From: Fimenecus sp051881355
GTDB lineage: Bacteria > Bacillota > Clostridia > Oscillospirales > Acutalibacteraceae
Direction: 5' to 3'
DNA: 61,405 bases
NCBI GenBank assembly: GCA_051881355.1
Contig: JBJEPS010000043.1
Span: forward strand, 1 to 61,405
The position numbers were made by a program, and so were the translations under genes. The first letter of the stretch is position 1, and every line of letters starts with the position of its first letter. A model generated the notes under the pieces. It worked only from the letters and a program-made list of their open reading frames with translations. It searched no databases and was not told where the DNA came from. Positions 6,759-13,941 of this stretch are shown piece after piece.

Positions 6759-8586
6759 ATTTCCCTCCGTTCAAACGTGCCGCACCGCACGCCGCGCATT
6801 TTTGCCGACAATTCGGCGTGGTAATACTTTCATGCGCCTTTTTGTTTTCCTCGATTAAAAATTCCTTGCGAATGCCGTAATCTAAATGGTCCCACGGCAA
6901 AATCTCGGAAAATTCGCGGCGGCGGTTGCTGTAAAATGCAGGGTCAACACCGCACTCCTGAAACGCTTCCATCCATTTATCGAATAAGAAATATTCGTCC
7001 CAACCGTCAAATTTACAACCCTTGCGCCACGCCGCTTCAATCACATCGCAAAGCTTGCGGTCACCGCGGGCAAACACACCCTCTAAAAAGCTCGTTTGCG
7101 ACTGATGCCAGCTGACCTGAATTTTGTGTGTATGCACATTTTCCATCAAATGCTTTTGCTTTGCGACCAACTGTTCCATCGTATCCTGCGGTTCCCATTG
7201 GAACGGCGTAAAGGGCTTCGGTACAAAAGACGCCACACTGATACTGACGGTCACACCCTTGCCTTTGGGCTTGTCCGGATTTTTGTAAAACGCGTTGACA
7301 ACCTTTTGCGCAAGCTCTGCAATCCCTGCAATATCCTCCATGGTTTCAGTCGGTAAGCCCATCATAAAATAGAGCTTGACCGATGTCCAACCGCCGCGGA
7401 ACGCCTGTGCGGCAGTTGACAGTACCTCGTCCTCGGTTACGTTTTTGTTTATAGCGTCACGCAGGCGCTGTGTGCCCGCCTCGGGCGCAAAGGTAAGTCC
7501 GCTTTTGCGTACTTTTTTAAGTTCCTCCATCAGCTCTTCCGAGAAATTATCCACACGTAAAGACGGCAACGACACATTGATTTTTTCGGGTAACGCCCAT
7601 GAGAACATTTGCGGAATTAACTGCTCAACGCCTGAATAATCACTTGTACTCAGTGAGCAAAGCGAAACCTCGTCGTATCCTGTTGTGTCGCACAGGCATT
7701 TTGCCTGACGGTTGACGGTATCGCTCGATTTTTCACGGATTGGACGGTAAATAAAACCCGCTTGGCAAAAACGGCAACCGCGAATACAGCCGCGGAATAC
7801 TTCTGCAACCGCGCGGTCGTGGACAATATCAATATACGGCACAACAAATTTTTCGGGATAATACACCTTGTCCAAATCCGAAATAATGCGTTTTTTCACT
7901 TTTGCGGGCGCGCCTTCTTGCGGTGTTACAGCGGCAATAGTGCCGTCTGTATAATAAGAAACATCGTAAAATGCGGGAACATACACACCCTCGATTTTCG
8001 CGGCGTCGCGTAAGAATTCGAGTTTTGTAGAGCCTTTTTCCTTGTGCGCAATGAAAAGGTCAATCAGTTCGTTGGTAACCTCCTCCCCTTCACCGGGCAG
8101 AAAAATATCGAAGAAATCCGCCAACGGTTCGGGATTGCACGCACACGGACCGCCGCCGACCACAATCGGCGTAAGACCTTTACGGTCAATGCTTCTCAGC
8201 GGAATGTTTCCGAGGTCCAGCATATTTAAGACATTGGAATAACTGAGTTCATATTGCAGTGTAAAGCCAATCATATCAAATTCGGAAAGGCTGTCGCCGC
8301 TTTCAAGCGCAAACAGCGGTACGCCCGCTTTGCGCATTTCTTCCTCCATATCCGTCCACGGGGCAAATACGCGCTCGCACCACGCGTCCTCACGTGCGTT
8401 GACCAAGCTATACAAAATTTTCATACCGAGGTGCGACATTCCGATTTCGTAATTATCGGGAAAACAAAAAGCATAGCGAAATTTCACGCTGTTTTTGTCT
8501 TTCACAACGGAATTCACCTCACCGCCCGTATAGCGTGCGGGTTTTTGAACTTTATTTAACAACTGTTCCTGTTTTTTTGTAAGCAT
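6745..8586 (-). CDS. TIGR03960-family B12-binding-like radical SAM protein
   Basis: 613 aa. An N-terminal B12-binding-like Rossmann region (about 35-190) includes IVVGGGPCACNPEPLADFFD. The radical SAM core follows, with RGCIRGCRFCQAG (Cys267, Cys271, Cys274) to bind the 4Fe-4S cluster and SAM. The C-terminus carries a further cysteine cluster (CRQKCAACGAARLNGGKC), probably for another metal centre. The start ATG 8586 has AGAGGT at good spacing. It forms a two-gene operon with the overlapping DUF2344 gene. Substrate and reaction are unknown. Identity to family is confident, function is not. Confidence 0.92.
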   Translation of the reverse strand: MLTKKQEQLLNKVQKPARYTGGEVNSVVKDKNSVKFRYAFCFPDNYEIGMSHLGMKILYSLVNAREDAWCERVFAPWTDMEEEMRKAGVPLFALESGDSLSEFDMIGFTLQYELSYSNVLNMLDLGNIPLRSIDRKGLTPIVVGGGPCACNPEPLADFFDIFLPGEGEEVTNELIDLFIAHKEKGSTKLEFLRDAAKIEGVYVPAFYDVSYYTDGTIAAVTPQEGAPAKVKKRIISDLDKVYYPEKFVVPYIDIVHDRAVAEVFRGCIRGCRFCQAGFIYRPIREKSSDTVNRQAKCLCDTTGYDEVSLCSLSTSDYSGVEQLIPQMFSWALPEKINVSLPSLRVDNFSEELMEELKKVRKSGLTFAPEAGTQRLRDAINKNVTEDEVLSTAAQAFRGGWTSVKLYFMMGLPTETMEDIAGIAELAQKVVNAFYKNPDKPKGKGVTVSISVASFVPKPFTPFQWEPQDTMEQLVAKQKHLMENVHTHKIQVSWHQSQTSFLEGVFARGDRKLCDVIEAAWRKGCKFDGWDEYFLFDKWMEAFQECGVDPAFYSNRRREFSEILPWDHLDYGIRKEFLIEENKKAHESITTPNCRQKCAACGAARLNGGKCDAK

Positions 8587-8615
8587 ACAATACCTCTTTT
8601 TGGTTGATACACAGT

Positions 8616-8644
8616 ATCATACACGAAAAGTGTATTTTTTGCAA
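8616..8644 (-). promoter_or_regulatory. vegetative promoter of the radical SAM operon
   Basis: TTGCAA, 17-base spacer, TATGAT on the minus strand. The spacer contains a small inverted repeat (ATACAC/GTGTAT). Confidence 0.65.
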
Positions 8645-8646
8645 TT

Positions 8647-9249
8647 CTAACATTTTACAAAAAGAGTAATCATTAGGTAAATTGCCAACAAGAGCAGTGT
8701 AAAATTGTATCGGCTTTGGAATAAAACGAAAAATCCGAAACCCATAATCCCCAAAACACAAAAAAAAGAAACTGTTTTTTGTATTTTTTGTTGGATTTCG
8801 GGATTGTCCATATGCTTACATAAAAAAGCCCAAAAAGCCCTGCCGCCGTCCAAAGAAAATACGGGCATTGCATTAAACAGGAAAATGTATAAATTCACAA
8901 AGCAACAGGTAAACACCGTTTCCGTGCGATAAAATGTATAAATCAGTAAAAAAAGCAAAAAAAGCAGGAAATTGACAGCAGGTCCTGCCAAAGCCTCACA
9001 AATTTCCTGCTGATAACTGAAACAAATATCATCGGCGCGCACAATCGTCATCCCGAACAGCCCGAATTCGATTTTCTGCGGTTTTTCTCGGAACAGAAAT
9101 TCACACAGCAAATGTCCGCATTCGTGCAAAAGCGAAAACAGCACCGCAAAGCACAAGACGGAGTTGTCCGTATTTATAAGCAGAAAGCAAAGCAAAACCG
9201 CAAACCAAAAGCTGACTTTGACCTCAACACCCCGTACCGTTATCTGCAT
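8647..9249 (-). CDS. spoIVFB: Site-2 protease family (M50) membrane metalloprotease, SpoIVFB-like
   Basis: Intramembrane zinc protease. SpoIVFB cleaves pro-sigma-K in the mother-cell-derived forespore membrane. 200 aa with several membrane segments. The zinc motif HECGH (His42, Glu43, His46) lies in an early helix and NAMPVFSLDGG (Asn126, Pro129, Asp134) in a late one, positions close to those of Bacillus SpoIVFB. The 5' end overlaps the SpoIVFA-like gene by 26 bases, so the two are translationally coupled. The assignment as SpoIVFB rather than another S2P rests on size, motif positions and neighbourhood (SpoIVFA-like partner, bofA nearby). No pro-sigma-K gene is in the window. Confidence 0.85.
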   Translation of the reverse strand: MQITVRGVEVKVSFWFAVLLCFLLINTDNSVLCFAVLFSLLHECGHLLCEFLFREKPQKIEFGLFGMTIVRADDICFSYQQEICEALAGPAVNFLLFLLFLLIYTFYRTETVFTCCFVNLYIFLFNAMPVFSLDGGRAFWAFLCKHMDNPEIQQKIQKTVSFFCVLGIMGFGFFVLFQSRYNFTLLLLAIYLMITLFVKC

Positions 9250-10096
9250 ATAAGCCTAAAACCCAAGCAGGGTTACAGCGCGTCGTCCCGAGCCAGATTT
9301 CAAAATGCAAATGCGGACCTGTTGCCTGCCCCGTCGAGCCAACTGCCGCAATCACCTCTCCGCTTTTTAAGTTTGCACCCGTCTCCGCAAAAACTGTACT
9401 GCAATGGCAATACACTGTGCGCACCCCGTTGCCGTGCGTCAGAATAATATAGTTGCCACGTGCTTCGGTATAGCCTGTCTCCGCTACCGTCCCCGCATAG
9501 GCTGCATAAATCGGCGTACCCGAAGGGGCGGCTAAGTCAATACCGGAATGAAAGCCGTATTCTTTTGTTACGGGGTTTTCACGGTAGCCGAAATTTGAGG
9601 TCACACGCTTGTAGTCCACTGGCACGGAAAATTTCCCCGTCACCGTAAACGGGGAAAAGGAAGTGATTTCGTCGGGATACAGCAAATCCTCGCCGCCTGC
9701 ACCATCGTAAGCTTCCGTTGGTGTGTCAGTTTCTGCCGCCTGTGTCACGGTTCCGTCCGTTATCTCTTCCGTTTCGGCAAGGCTCGGCGGTTTGAATACA
9801 AAATCCGACACGCGCCGAAAGGTCTCTTGCAGCTCGTCTTTTTCCATATCTCGCGAAAAAAGCGTCGCATATGCTTGTTTTAAGGTTTCAAAACGCGTTT
9901 CACTCGTTTTGTAAACAGCAAATGTAATGCCGCTCAGCAAAAGGCACAGCACCAGCTGTACAGCAATCACACTTTGCAATGTGCCGCTTTCCTTTTCCGT
10001 TTCCGGCGCATTGCGCACGGCACGGGTACGGGGAACGGTATTATCACGCGCACTTTGGTAAGCAGGTTCAAATTTATATTCCCTCGGCTGTTGCAT
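9224..10096 (-). CDS. spoIVFA: M23/LytM-domain membrane protein, SpoIVFA-like
   Basis: 290 aa. A polar N-terminal tail (1-40) precedes one membrane segment (about 42-62), then a linker (65-150), then a LytM domain (about 165-285). In Bacillus SpoIVFA stabilises and inhibits SpoIVFB and scaffolds BofA. The LytM domain here keeps all zinc and catalytic residues: His183 and Asp187 (FHSGIDLAAP), His231 (YCHCST), His262 and His264 (PHLHFE). It may therefore be an active peptidase as well as a scaffold. The start ATG 10096 has AGGAG upstream. Overlap with the M50 gene supports the SpoIVFA call; by sequence alone it could be another sporulation M23 protein such as SpoIIQ. Confidence 0.8.
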   Translation of the reverse strand: MQQPREYKFEPAYQSARDNTVPRTRAVRNAPETEKESGTLQSVIAVQLVLCLLLSGITFAVYKTSETRFETLKQAYATLFSRDMEKDELQETFRRVSDFVFKPPSLAETEEITDGTVTQAAETDTPTEAYDGAGGEDLLYPDEITSFSPFTVTGKFSVPVDYKRVTSNFGYRENPVTKEYGFHSGIDLAAPSGTPIYAAYAGTVAETGYTEARGNYIILTHGNGVRTVYCHCSTVFAETGANLKSGEVIAAVGSTGQATGPHLHFEIWLGTTRCNPAWVLGLYADNGTGC

Positions 10097-10217
10097 TTTT
10101 CATCACTCCTGTCTTTTTTATTATCAACAATGTATATGATTTTGCAGCCGTAAAAATGTAAAATCAGCACAAAAGCTGCGGTTTTAAAAACTTTTTTCGG
10201 AAATTATAAAAAAAGAC

Positions 10218-10246
10218 TTGATTTTTTGCGCGCTTTTCGATATAAT
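10218..10246 (+). promoter_or_regulatory. promoter of tRNA-Val
   Basis: TTGATT, 17-base spacer, TATAAT, ending 16 bases before the tRNA. Confidence 0.8.
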
Positions 10247-10262
10247 ACAACAGCATTGACAA

Positions 10263-10338
10263 GGACGTTTAGCTCAGTTGGTAGAGCATTCGCTTGACGT
10301 GCGAAGGGTCAGCGGTTCGAGTCCGTTAACGTCCACCA
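10263..10338 (+). tRNA. tRNA-Val (anticodon GAC)
   Basis: 76 nt with encoded CCA. The acceptor stem GGACGTT pairs with AACGTCC; discriminator A at 10335 and CCA at 10336-10338. The D-arm contains AGCTCAGTTGGTAGAGC. The anticodon stem TTCGC/GCGAA closes loop TTGACGT, giving anticodon GAC. The T-loop is TTCGAGT. A single-gene unit with its own promoter and terminator. Confidence 0.96.
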
Positions 10339-10340
10339 AA

Positions 10341-10373
10341 AAAGAAGCACATTCGTATGAATGTGCTTCTTTT
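10341..10373 (+). terminator. terminator of tRNA-Val
   Basis: A 14-bp perfect stem (AAAGAAGCACATTC and complement) with loop GTAT and a T-run, right behind the CCA end. Confidence 0.9.
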
Positions 10374-10414
10374 CGTTATGCTTGCTTTTGTTCTGCCGGT
10401 ACTGAAAAGCAATT

Positions 10415-10672
10415 TCATCGGCAAAACATGGTATTAACAAGCAAAAGCAGAATTACACCCGGCATACCGCCAAACGCAGAAATGCCCAAGTGCCCCCAAT
10501 TCAGTGCCAAATGCACGCCGAAAAAGCCGCCAACAAAATTTACGGCAAAAAATGCGGCAAGCCCTTGTAATGCCGTGAGCATCAACATGGTAAAAAAACG
10601 TTTGGTACGCAGCATGGCGAGCAATATAATTATCCCTGAAAAAATCAAGGCAAAATAAATCCAACCGTTCAT
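10415..10672 (-). CDS. bofA: Pro-sigma-K processing inhibitor BofA family
   Basis: 85 aa integral membrane protein with two to three hydrophobic stretches (about 5-20, 26-48, 66-82). The ending FGGMPGVILLLLVNTMF matches the conserved G-x-PG-hydrophobic tail of the BofA family. BofA, with SpoIVFA, holds the SpoIVFB protease inactive until the engulfment checkpoint signal. The start ATG 10672 has GGGAGG upstream. It is on the same strand as spoIVFA/spoIVFB but separated from them by the oppositely oriented tRNA-Val, so it is transcribed on its own. A sigma-E-like promoter at 10693-10722 fits mother-cell expression. Confidence 0.87.
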   Translation of the reverse strand: MNGWIYFALIFSGIIILLAMLRTKRFFTMLMLTALQGLAAFFAVNFVGGFFGVHLALNWGHLGISAFGGMPGVILLLLVNTMFCR

Positions 10673-10692
10673 CTTTGTCCTCCCTTTGCTTC

Positions 10693-10722
10693 AATATATG
10701 TCGGAAGGGCTGTAAAATATGC
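10693..10722 (-). promoter_or_regulatory. candidate sigma-E promoter of bofA
   Basis: On the minus strand GCATATT, a 15-base spacer and CATATATT. The Bacillus sigma-E consensus is KMATATT, N14-15, CATACANT; the -35 is a full match and the -10 has one mismatch. The implied leader is very short (about 14 nt) but retains the GGGAGG site. Confidence 0.6.
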
Positions 10723-10774
10723 GCGATTATTTGCGCTTTTTCGGAATATACTGAATAGGACGGGAGGTTTTACA

Positions 10775-10978
10775 ATGACGGAAACACCGAACACATACGA
10801 ACAATTTTGCAAGCATAAAAATCACAATGTATTTTTAGAGGAATTTTTTGACAAGGACGGCACGCATATTATTCGCTGTGAGCATCACGCAAGCTGTGAC
10901 TGCGGAGAATGTATTTGTATTGCACGGCTGCAAAAGAGTATTCAAACAGCGAAAAATCCTAAAAGTTTTCAAAAATAA
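10775..10978 (+). CDS. Cys/His-rich small protein of unknown function
   Basis: 67 aa, soluble, no recognised family. Six cysteines (12, 35, 41, 43, 46, 48) and five histidines (14, 17, 31, 37, 38) fall within 37 residues, in CKHKNH, CEHHASC and CDCGECIC. This suggests a bound metal, probably zinc or an Fe-S cluster. The start at 10775 is well supported by GGGAGG seven bases upstream. It is divergent from bofA, with about 100 bases between the starts. No clear vegetative promoter was found. The next gene has its own promoter, so this appears monocistronic. Confidence 0.7.
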   Translation: MTETPNTYEQFCKHKNHNVFLEEFFDKDGTHIIRCEHHASCDCGECICIARLQKSIQTAKNPKSFQK

Positions 10979-10988
10979 TCGGAAACAG

Positions 10989-11017
10989 TTGACCGAATAT
11001 AAAAAATTTAGTAGAAT
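10989..11017 (+). promoter_or_regulatory. promoter of the 223-aa orphan gene
   Basis: TTGACC, 17-base spacer, TAGAAT. Confidence 0.6.
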
Positions 11018-11068
11018 ATTGTTAAATAAAATGATTTTTTATGCTTTATAATATATTCGGTGATAAAA

Positions 11069-11740
11069 ATGAAGAAAATTGCAGATTTTCAAATTGTGGA
11101 TATGATTCCCTTTTCGAGCGGCGTCATTTTCTCGAGGAAAGAAGCCGTCGGCGAAGACAAATGCAGAGTTTCCTTTTACGGATTTGATATTAAAAATTAC
11201 AGAAACGCCCCTGTGACCAAAAGTGTCTATTTGTTGAACAAATTCGGCAACGGCTACAAACGGATTGCGGACGCGATCGGTGACTATTTAAACTGTGATG
11301 CGGACACCTTTAACACCAACGGCACGGTGCTTGTATACCCCACCGGCGAAACCGGTGTATTTGATTTTGAGGGCAAAAGCCTTTGGGCAGGCGATTTATT
11401 ATATCATGACTGCCCCGTGCAGGACGTTGCAGCAGACGGCAATCAGATTTGGTGCACCGTACCCGACCAAAACGCCATTATCAGCTATTCTATTGCGCAT
11501 AAAAAGTTTTATATGCGCATCGGCGGTGAAAATTCGACGGCTTTCAGCCTGCCGACCGCTATTCAAAAATACGGAAATGAATTGTTTGTTTGCAACGCCG
11601 GCTCTTATAAAATCCGCACGGTCAATTTAAAGGATTATTCCGTTCGCGATTTTCGCACCTTTGATGAGCCTGTACGCCGTTATTTACGTAGCTGCGGCAA
11701 AGAAATTGTACAACTGGATTCCGGCATTTACATACTGTAA
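11069..11740 (+). CDS. Hypothetical protein, repeated beta-strand pattern
   Basis: 223 aa, no signal peptide, no family recognised. A GTG nine bases upstream in frame is possible, but ATG 11069 has GGTGAT at better spacing. The sequence consists of short hydrophobic strands separated by turns: GTVLVYPTGETGVFDFEGKS, QIWCTVPDQNAIISYSI, NELFVCNAGSYKIRTVNL. These repeat the W-x-V-P-x-x-N-x-I-x-x-Y theme of NHL/SMP-type beta-propellers, though only three or four blades would fit. That fold is inferred from pattern only. It has its own promoter (10989-11017) and ends at a strong bidirectional terminator. Confidence 0.65.
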   Translation: MKKIADFQIVDMIPFSSGVIFSRKEAVGEDKCRVSFYGFDIKNYRNAPVTKSVYLLNKFGNGYKRIADAIGDYLNCDADTFNTNGTVLVYPTGETGVFDFEGKSLWAGDLLYHDCPVQDVAADGNQIWCTVPDQNAIISYSIAHKKFYMRIGGENSTAFSLPTAIQKYGNELFVCNAGSYKIRTVNLKDYSVRDFRTFDEPVRRYLRSCGKEIVQLDSGIYIL

Positions 11741-11754
11741 AGCGGAATATACAA

Positions 11755-11792
11755 AAAGCACCGAAAGGATTTTCGCCTTTCGGTGCTTTGTT
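11755..11792. terminator. bidirectional terminator (orphan gene / nucleoside transporter operon)
   Basis: A perfect 14-bp stem (AAAGCACCGAAAGG, 11755-11768, with 11776-11789), 7-base loop, flanked by A- and T-runs. It serves converging transcripts. Confidence 0.9.
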
Positions 11793-11812
11793 TTGTATAC
11801 GGTATTGTTATG

Positions 11813-12808
11813 TCAGCGTTCTTCGCGGTAATAATTCAACCCCAACGAAGCCGGCTGTGCAGATTTATTGTTTTTGCGCACAGAGGAGAAAATCAAAACC
11901 AATGCCGTAATTACAAACGGCAAGGCTTGATACAATTGAGACGGAATTTTATCCAAAAACCCGAGGGCTTTCGGAAACGCATACGCCAAAGAGCCGCTGT
12001 AAATCTGCAAGGTATTGAAGAAACCGAATACCAGCGTGCCGAGAATCGCCGCCAGCGTATTCCAATTCGCAAAAATAACCAATGCGACGGCAATCCAGCC
12101 GTAGCCGTTAATCCAACAGTTACTGCCCTCAAAGCTACCGCCGAGGTTTAAGCCCATATAGTAGCCGCCGATGCCCATAATTCCCGAGCCGAGAACAATG
12201 TGGACATACTTATACAGTGTGATATTGATGCCCAAAGAGTCAGCGGCAGCAGGATTTTCTCCAATCGCACGCAAACGAAGTCCTGGCTTGGTTTTGTTCA
12301 GATAAAACCAAACCGCAATGGCAATGACAATGCCGAGATACACAAGAATATTGTGGGAGAACAGTGCCTTGCCAAGCACAGGGATTTTGGAAAGTAAAGG
12401 GATTTCAATCGGATTTTTGAAGCCGTCATTGATATTCTCATATTGCGTCATAACGGGCCAAGAAGCACTTAATCCCTTGCCGATAAAGAAGAACAACCCG
12501 ACGCCAAAGGTGGTCATGGTAAGACCCGTTACATTTTGATTTGCCTGCATTGTCACAGTAAGCACGGCAAAAATAATGCCAAACAACCCCGCGCAAACAA
12601 ATGACGCCAAAATACCGACCGTAAGCGAATTTGCAGAACAGCCGATTAGATACCCGAAAATCGCACCAACCGCCATAATCCCCTCCACGCCGAGGTTCAG
12701 ACTGCCGGATTTTTCAATCACAATTTCACCAACCGTGCCGTACAAAAGCGGAATGTTGTAAATCACGATATTAAACAGAAACAGGGTTAAAACATCTAAG
12801 GAATTCAT
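11813..12808 (-). CDS. nupQ: ABC transporter permease, BMP-family nucleoside importer (NupQ/YufQ type)
   Basis: 331 aa polytopic inner-membrane protein of the branched-chain/ribose permease superfamily. Near the N-terminus GTVGEIVIEKSGSLNLGVEGIM is the typical signature of the second permease in BMP nucleoside ABC systems. About eight to ten membrane helices. A 4-base ATGA overlap with the upstream permease indicates coupling. It is the last gene of xpt-BMP-ATPase-permease-permease and ends at the shared terminator. Substrate is inferred as purine (deoxy)nucleosides from the family and the xpt linkage; the family also includes other ribose-containing solutes. Confidence 0.9.
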   Translation of the reverse strand: MNSLDVLTLFLFNIVIYNIPLLYGTVGEIVIEKSGSLNLGVEGIMAVGAIFGYLIGCSANSLTVGILASFVCAGLFGIIFAVLTVTMQANQNVTGLTMTTFGVGLFFFIGKGLSASWPVMTQYENINDGFKNPIEIPLLSKIPVLGKALFSHNILVYLGIVIAIAVWFYLNKTKPGLRLRAIGENPAAADSLGINITLYKYVHIVLGSGIMGIGGYYMGLNLGGSFEGSNCWINGYGWIAVALVIFANWNTLAAILGTLVFGFFNTLQIYSGSLAYAFPKALGFLDKIPSQLYQALPFVITALVLIFSSVRKNNKSAQPASLGLNYYREER

Positions 12809-13941
12809 TCTGCCGCACCTCCCTGTTTCTTCGCATTTTTGCGGAATACCAATTTAAACCGAATAAAGAAGTCTGCCGCCAGCACAAAAAACAAGATGAT
12901 ACCTTGCAGCAAATCCGCAAAATTGGAGTCAATAATCGGGAACTGCGTACTTGCCGCCTGGACACCGTACTGCATAATGCTGATAAGCAACGCTACACCG
13001 AAAATTGCAAATGTGTTCAGTTTGGCAAGCCAAGCAACGATAATGCCCGTCCACCCGACATTGTTGGTCACCGAGGTGGACAAAACCTTCGCGCCAGAAA
13101 CATAAAACCCACCTGCCAAGCCAATCAGCGCCGCCGACAGGAACATCGTGCGAACAATAATCTTCGGCACATTCATACCGGCATAGCGCGCGGTATTGGC
13201 ACTGTCACCGACTACGGAGATTTCATATCCGTGCTTCGTCTTTTTCAGATAAAAATATACACCGACACAAATGAGAATTGCAAAAATAAACGAAATATTC
13301 AGAGAGAATTTGCCGATGGAAATGGTCGGCATAAACGCTGTTTCCGGGAATTTTTGAAACACCGGACGAACAGACTCGTCACTTAAATAGAAATTCCACG
13401 ATGCCTGCGTTTCACCGAAAAAGCGGAGCAAATACAGCGCGATATAGTTGAGCATTAGCGTCAGCAAGGTTTCATTGGTTCGAAAGCGCACATTCAAAAG
13501 CGCCACAATTCCGCCGTAAACTCCCGCGCACAACATTGACGCTACAAACATCAACAGCAATAGCGGCAGGGAAGACATCGAATTGCCGAATTTCAGTGCA
13601 ACAGTTGCCGCAGCAAGTGCACCGATGATAAACTGCCCCTCACCGCCGATATTCCAAAAGCGCATTTTGAACGACAGGGAAAGTGCAAGGGAAGTAATCA
13701 AAAGCGGGATAAAAACGGTCAAAAGTCCTTCAACGCTCTTATAAGCAAAGCGGCTTCCGAGCATACCGATGGTAAACATGTCCTTATACAGGACAAATGG
13801 ATTTACGCCGATCGCGAATAATAAAACACCGCCGACCGTCAGAGCAAGCAAAATCGCAAGCAAATAAAAGGCTACCTTTAAAAGCGGATGAATACGGTCA
13901 CGCTTGACTACGCGCACCAGAGGCTCTTTTGTTTTACTCAC
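12805..13941 (-). CDS. nupP: ABC transporter permease, BMP-family nucleoside importer (NupP/YufP type)
   Basis: 378 aa. The start is GTG 13941: GGGGAGGGAG lies just upstream and the GTGA overlaps the stop of the ATPase gene by 4 bases. The longer open frame reaching 14115 merely reads the ATPase gene in another frame. A basic cytosolic N-terminus (KTKEPLVRVVKRDRIHPLLK) is followed by about eight membrane helices. The segment SFKMRFWNIGGEGQFIIGAL contains the conserved NIGGEGQ motif of this permease class, which contacts the ATPase. Partner of NupQ in a heterodimeric channel. Confidence 0.92.
   Translation of the reverse strand: MSKTKEPLVRVVKRDRIHPLLKVAFYLLAILLALTVGGVLLFAIGVNPFVLYKDMFTIGMLGSRFAYKSVEGLLTVFIPLLITSLALSLSFKMRFWNIGGEGQFIIGALAAATVALKFGNSMSSLPLLLLMFVASMLCAGVYGGIVALLNVRFRTNETLLTLMLNYIALYLLRFFGETQASWNFYLSDESVRPVFQKFPETAFMPTISIGKFSLNISFIFAILICVGVYFYLKKTKHGYEISVVGDSANTARYAGMNVPKIIVRTMFLSAALIGLAGGFYVSGAKVLSTSVTNNVGWTGIIVAWLAKLNTFAIFGVALLISIMQYGVQAASTQFPIIDSNFADLLQGIILFFVLAADFFIRFKLVFRKNAKKQGGAAE

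Noticed and set aside
10097..10200. Sigma-E promoter for the SpoIVFA-like gene
   Set aside because: TATACATT resembles a -10, but no acceptable -35 lies 14-15 bases upstream; not called.
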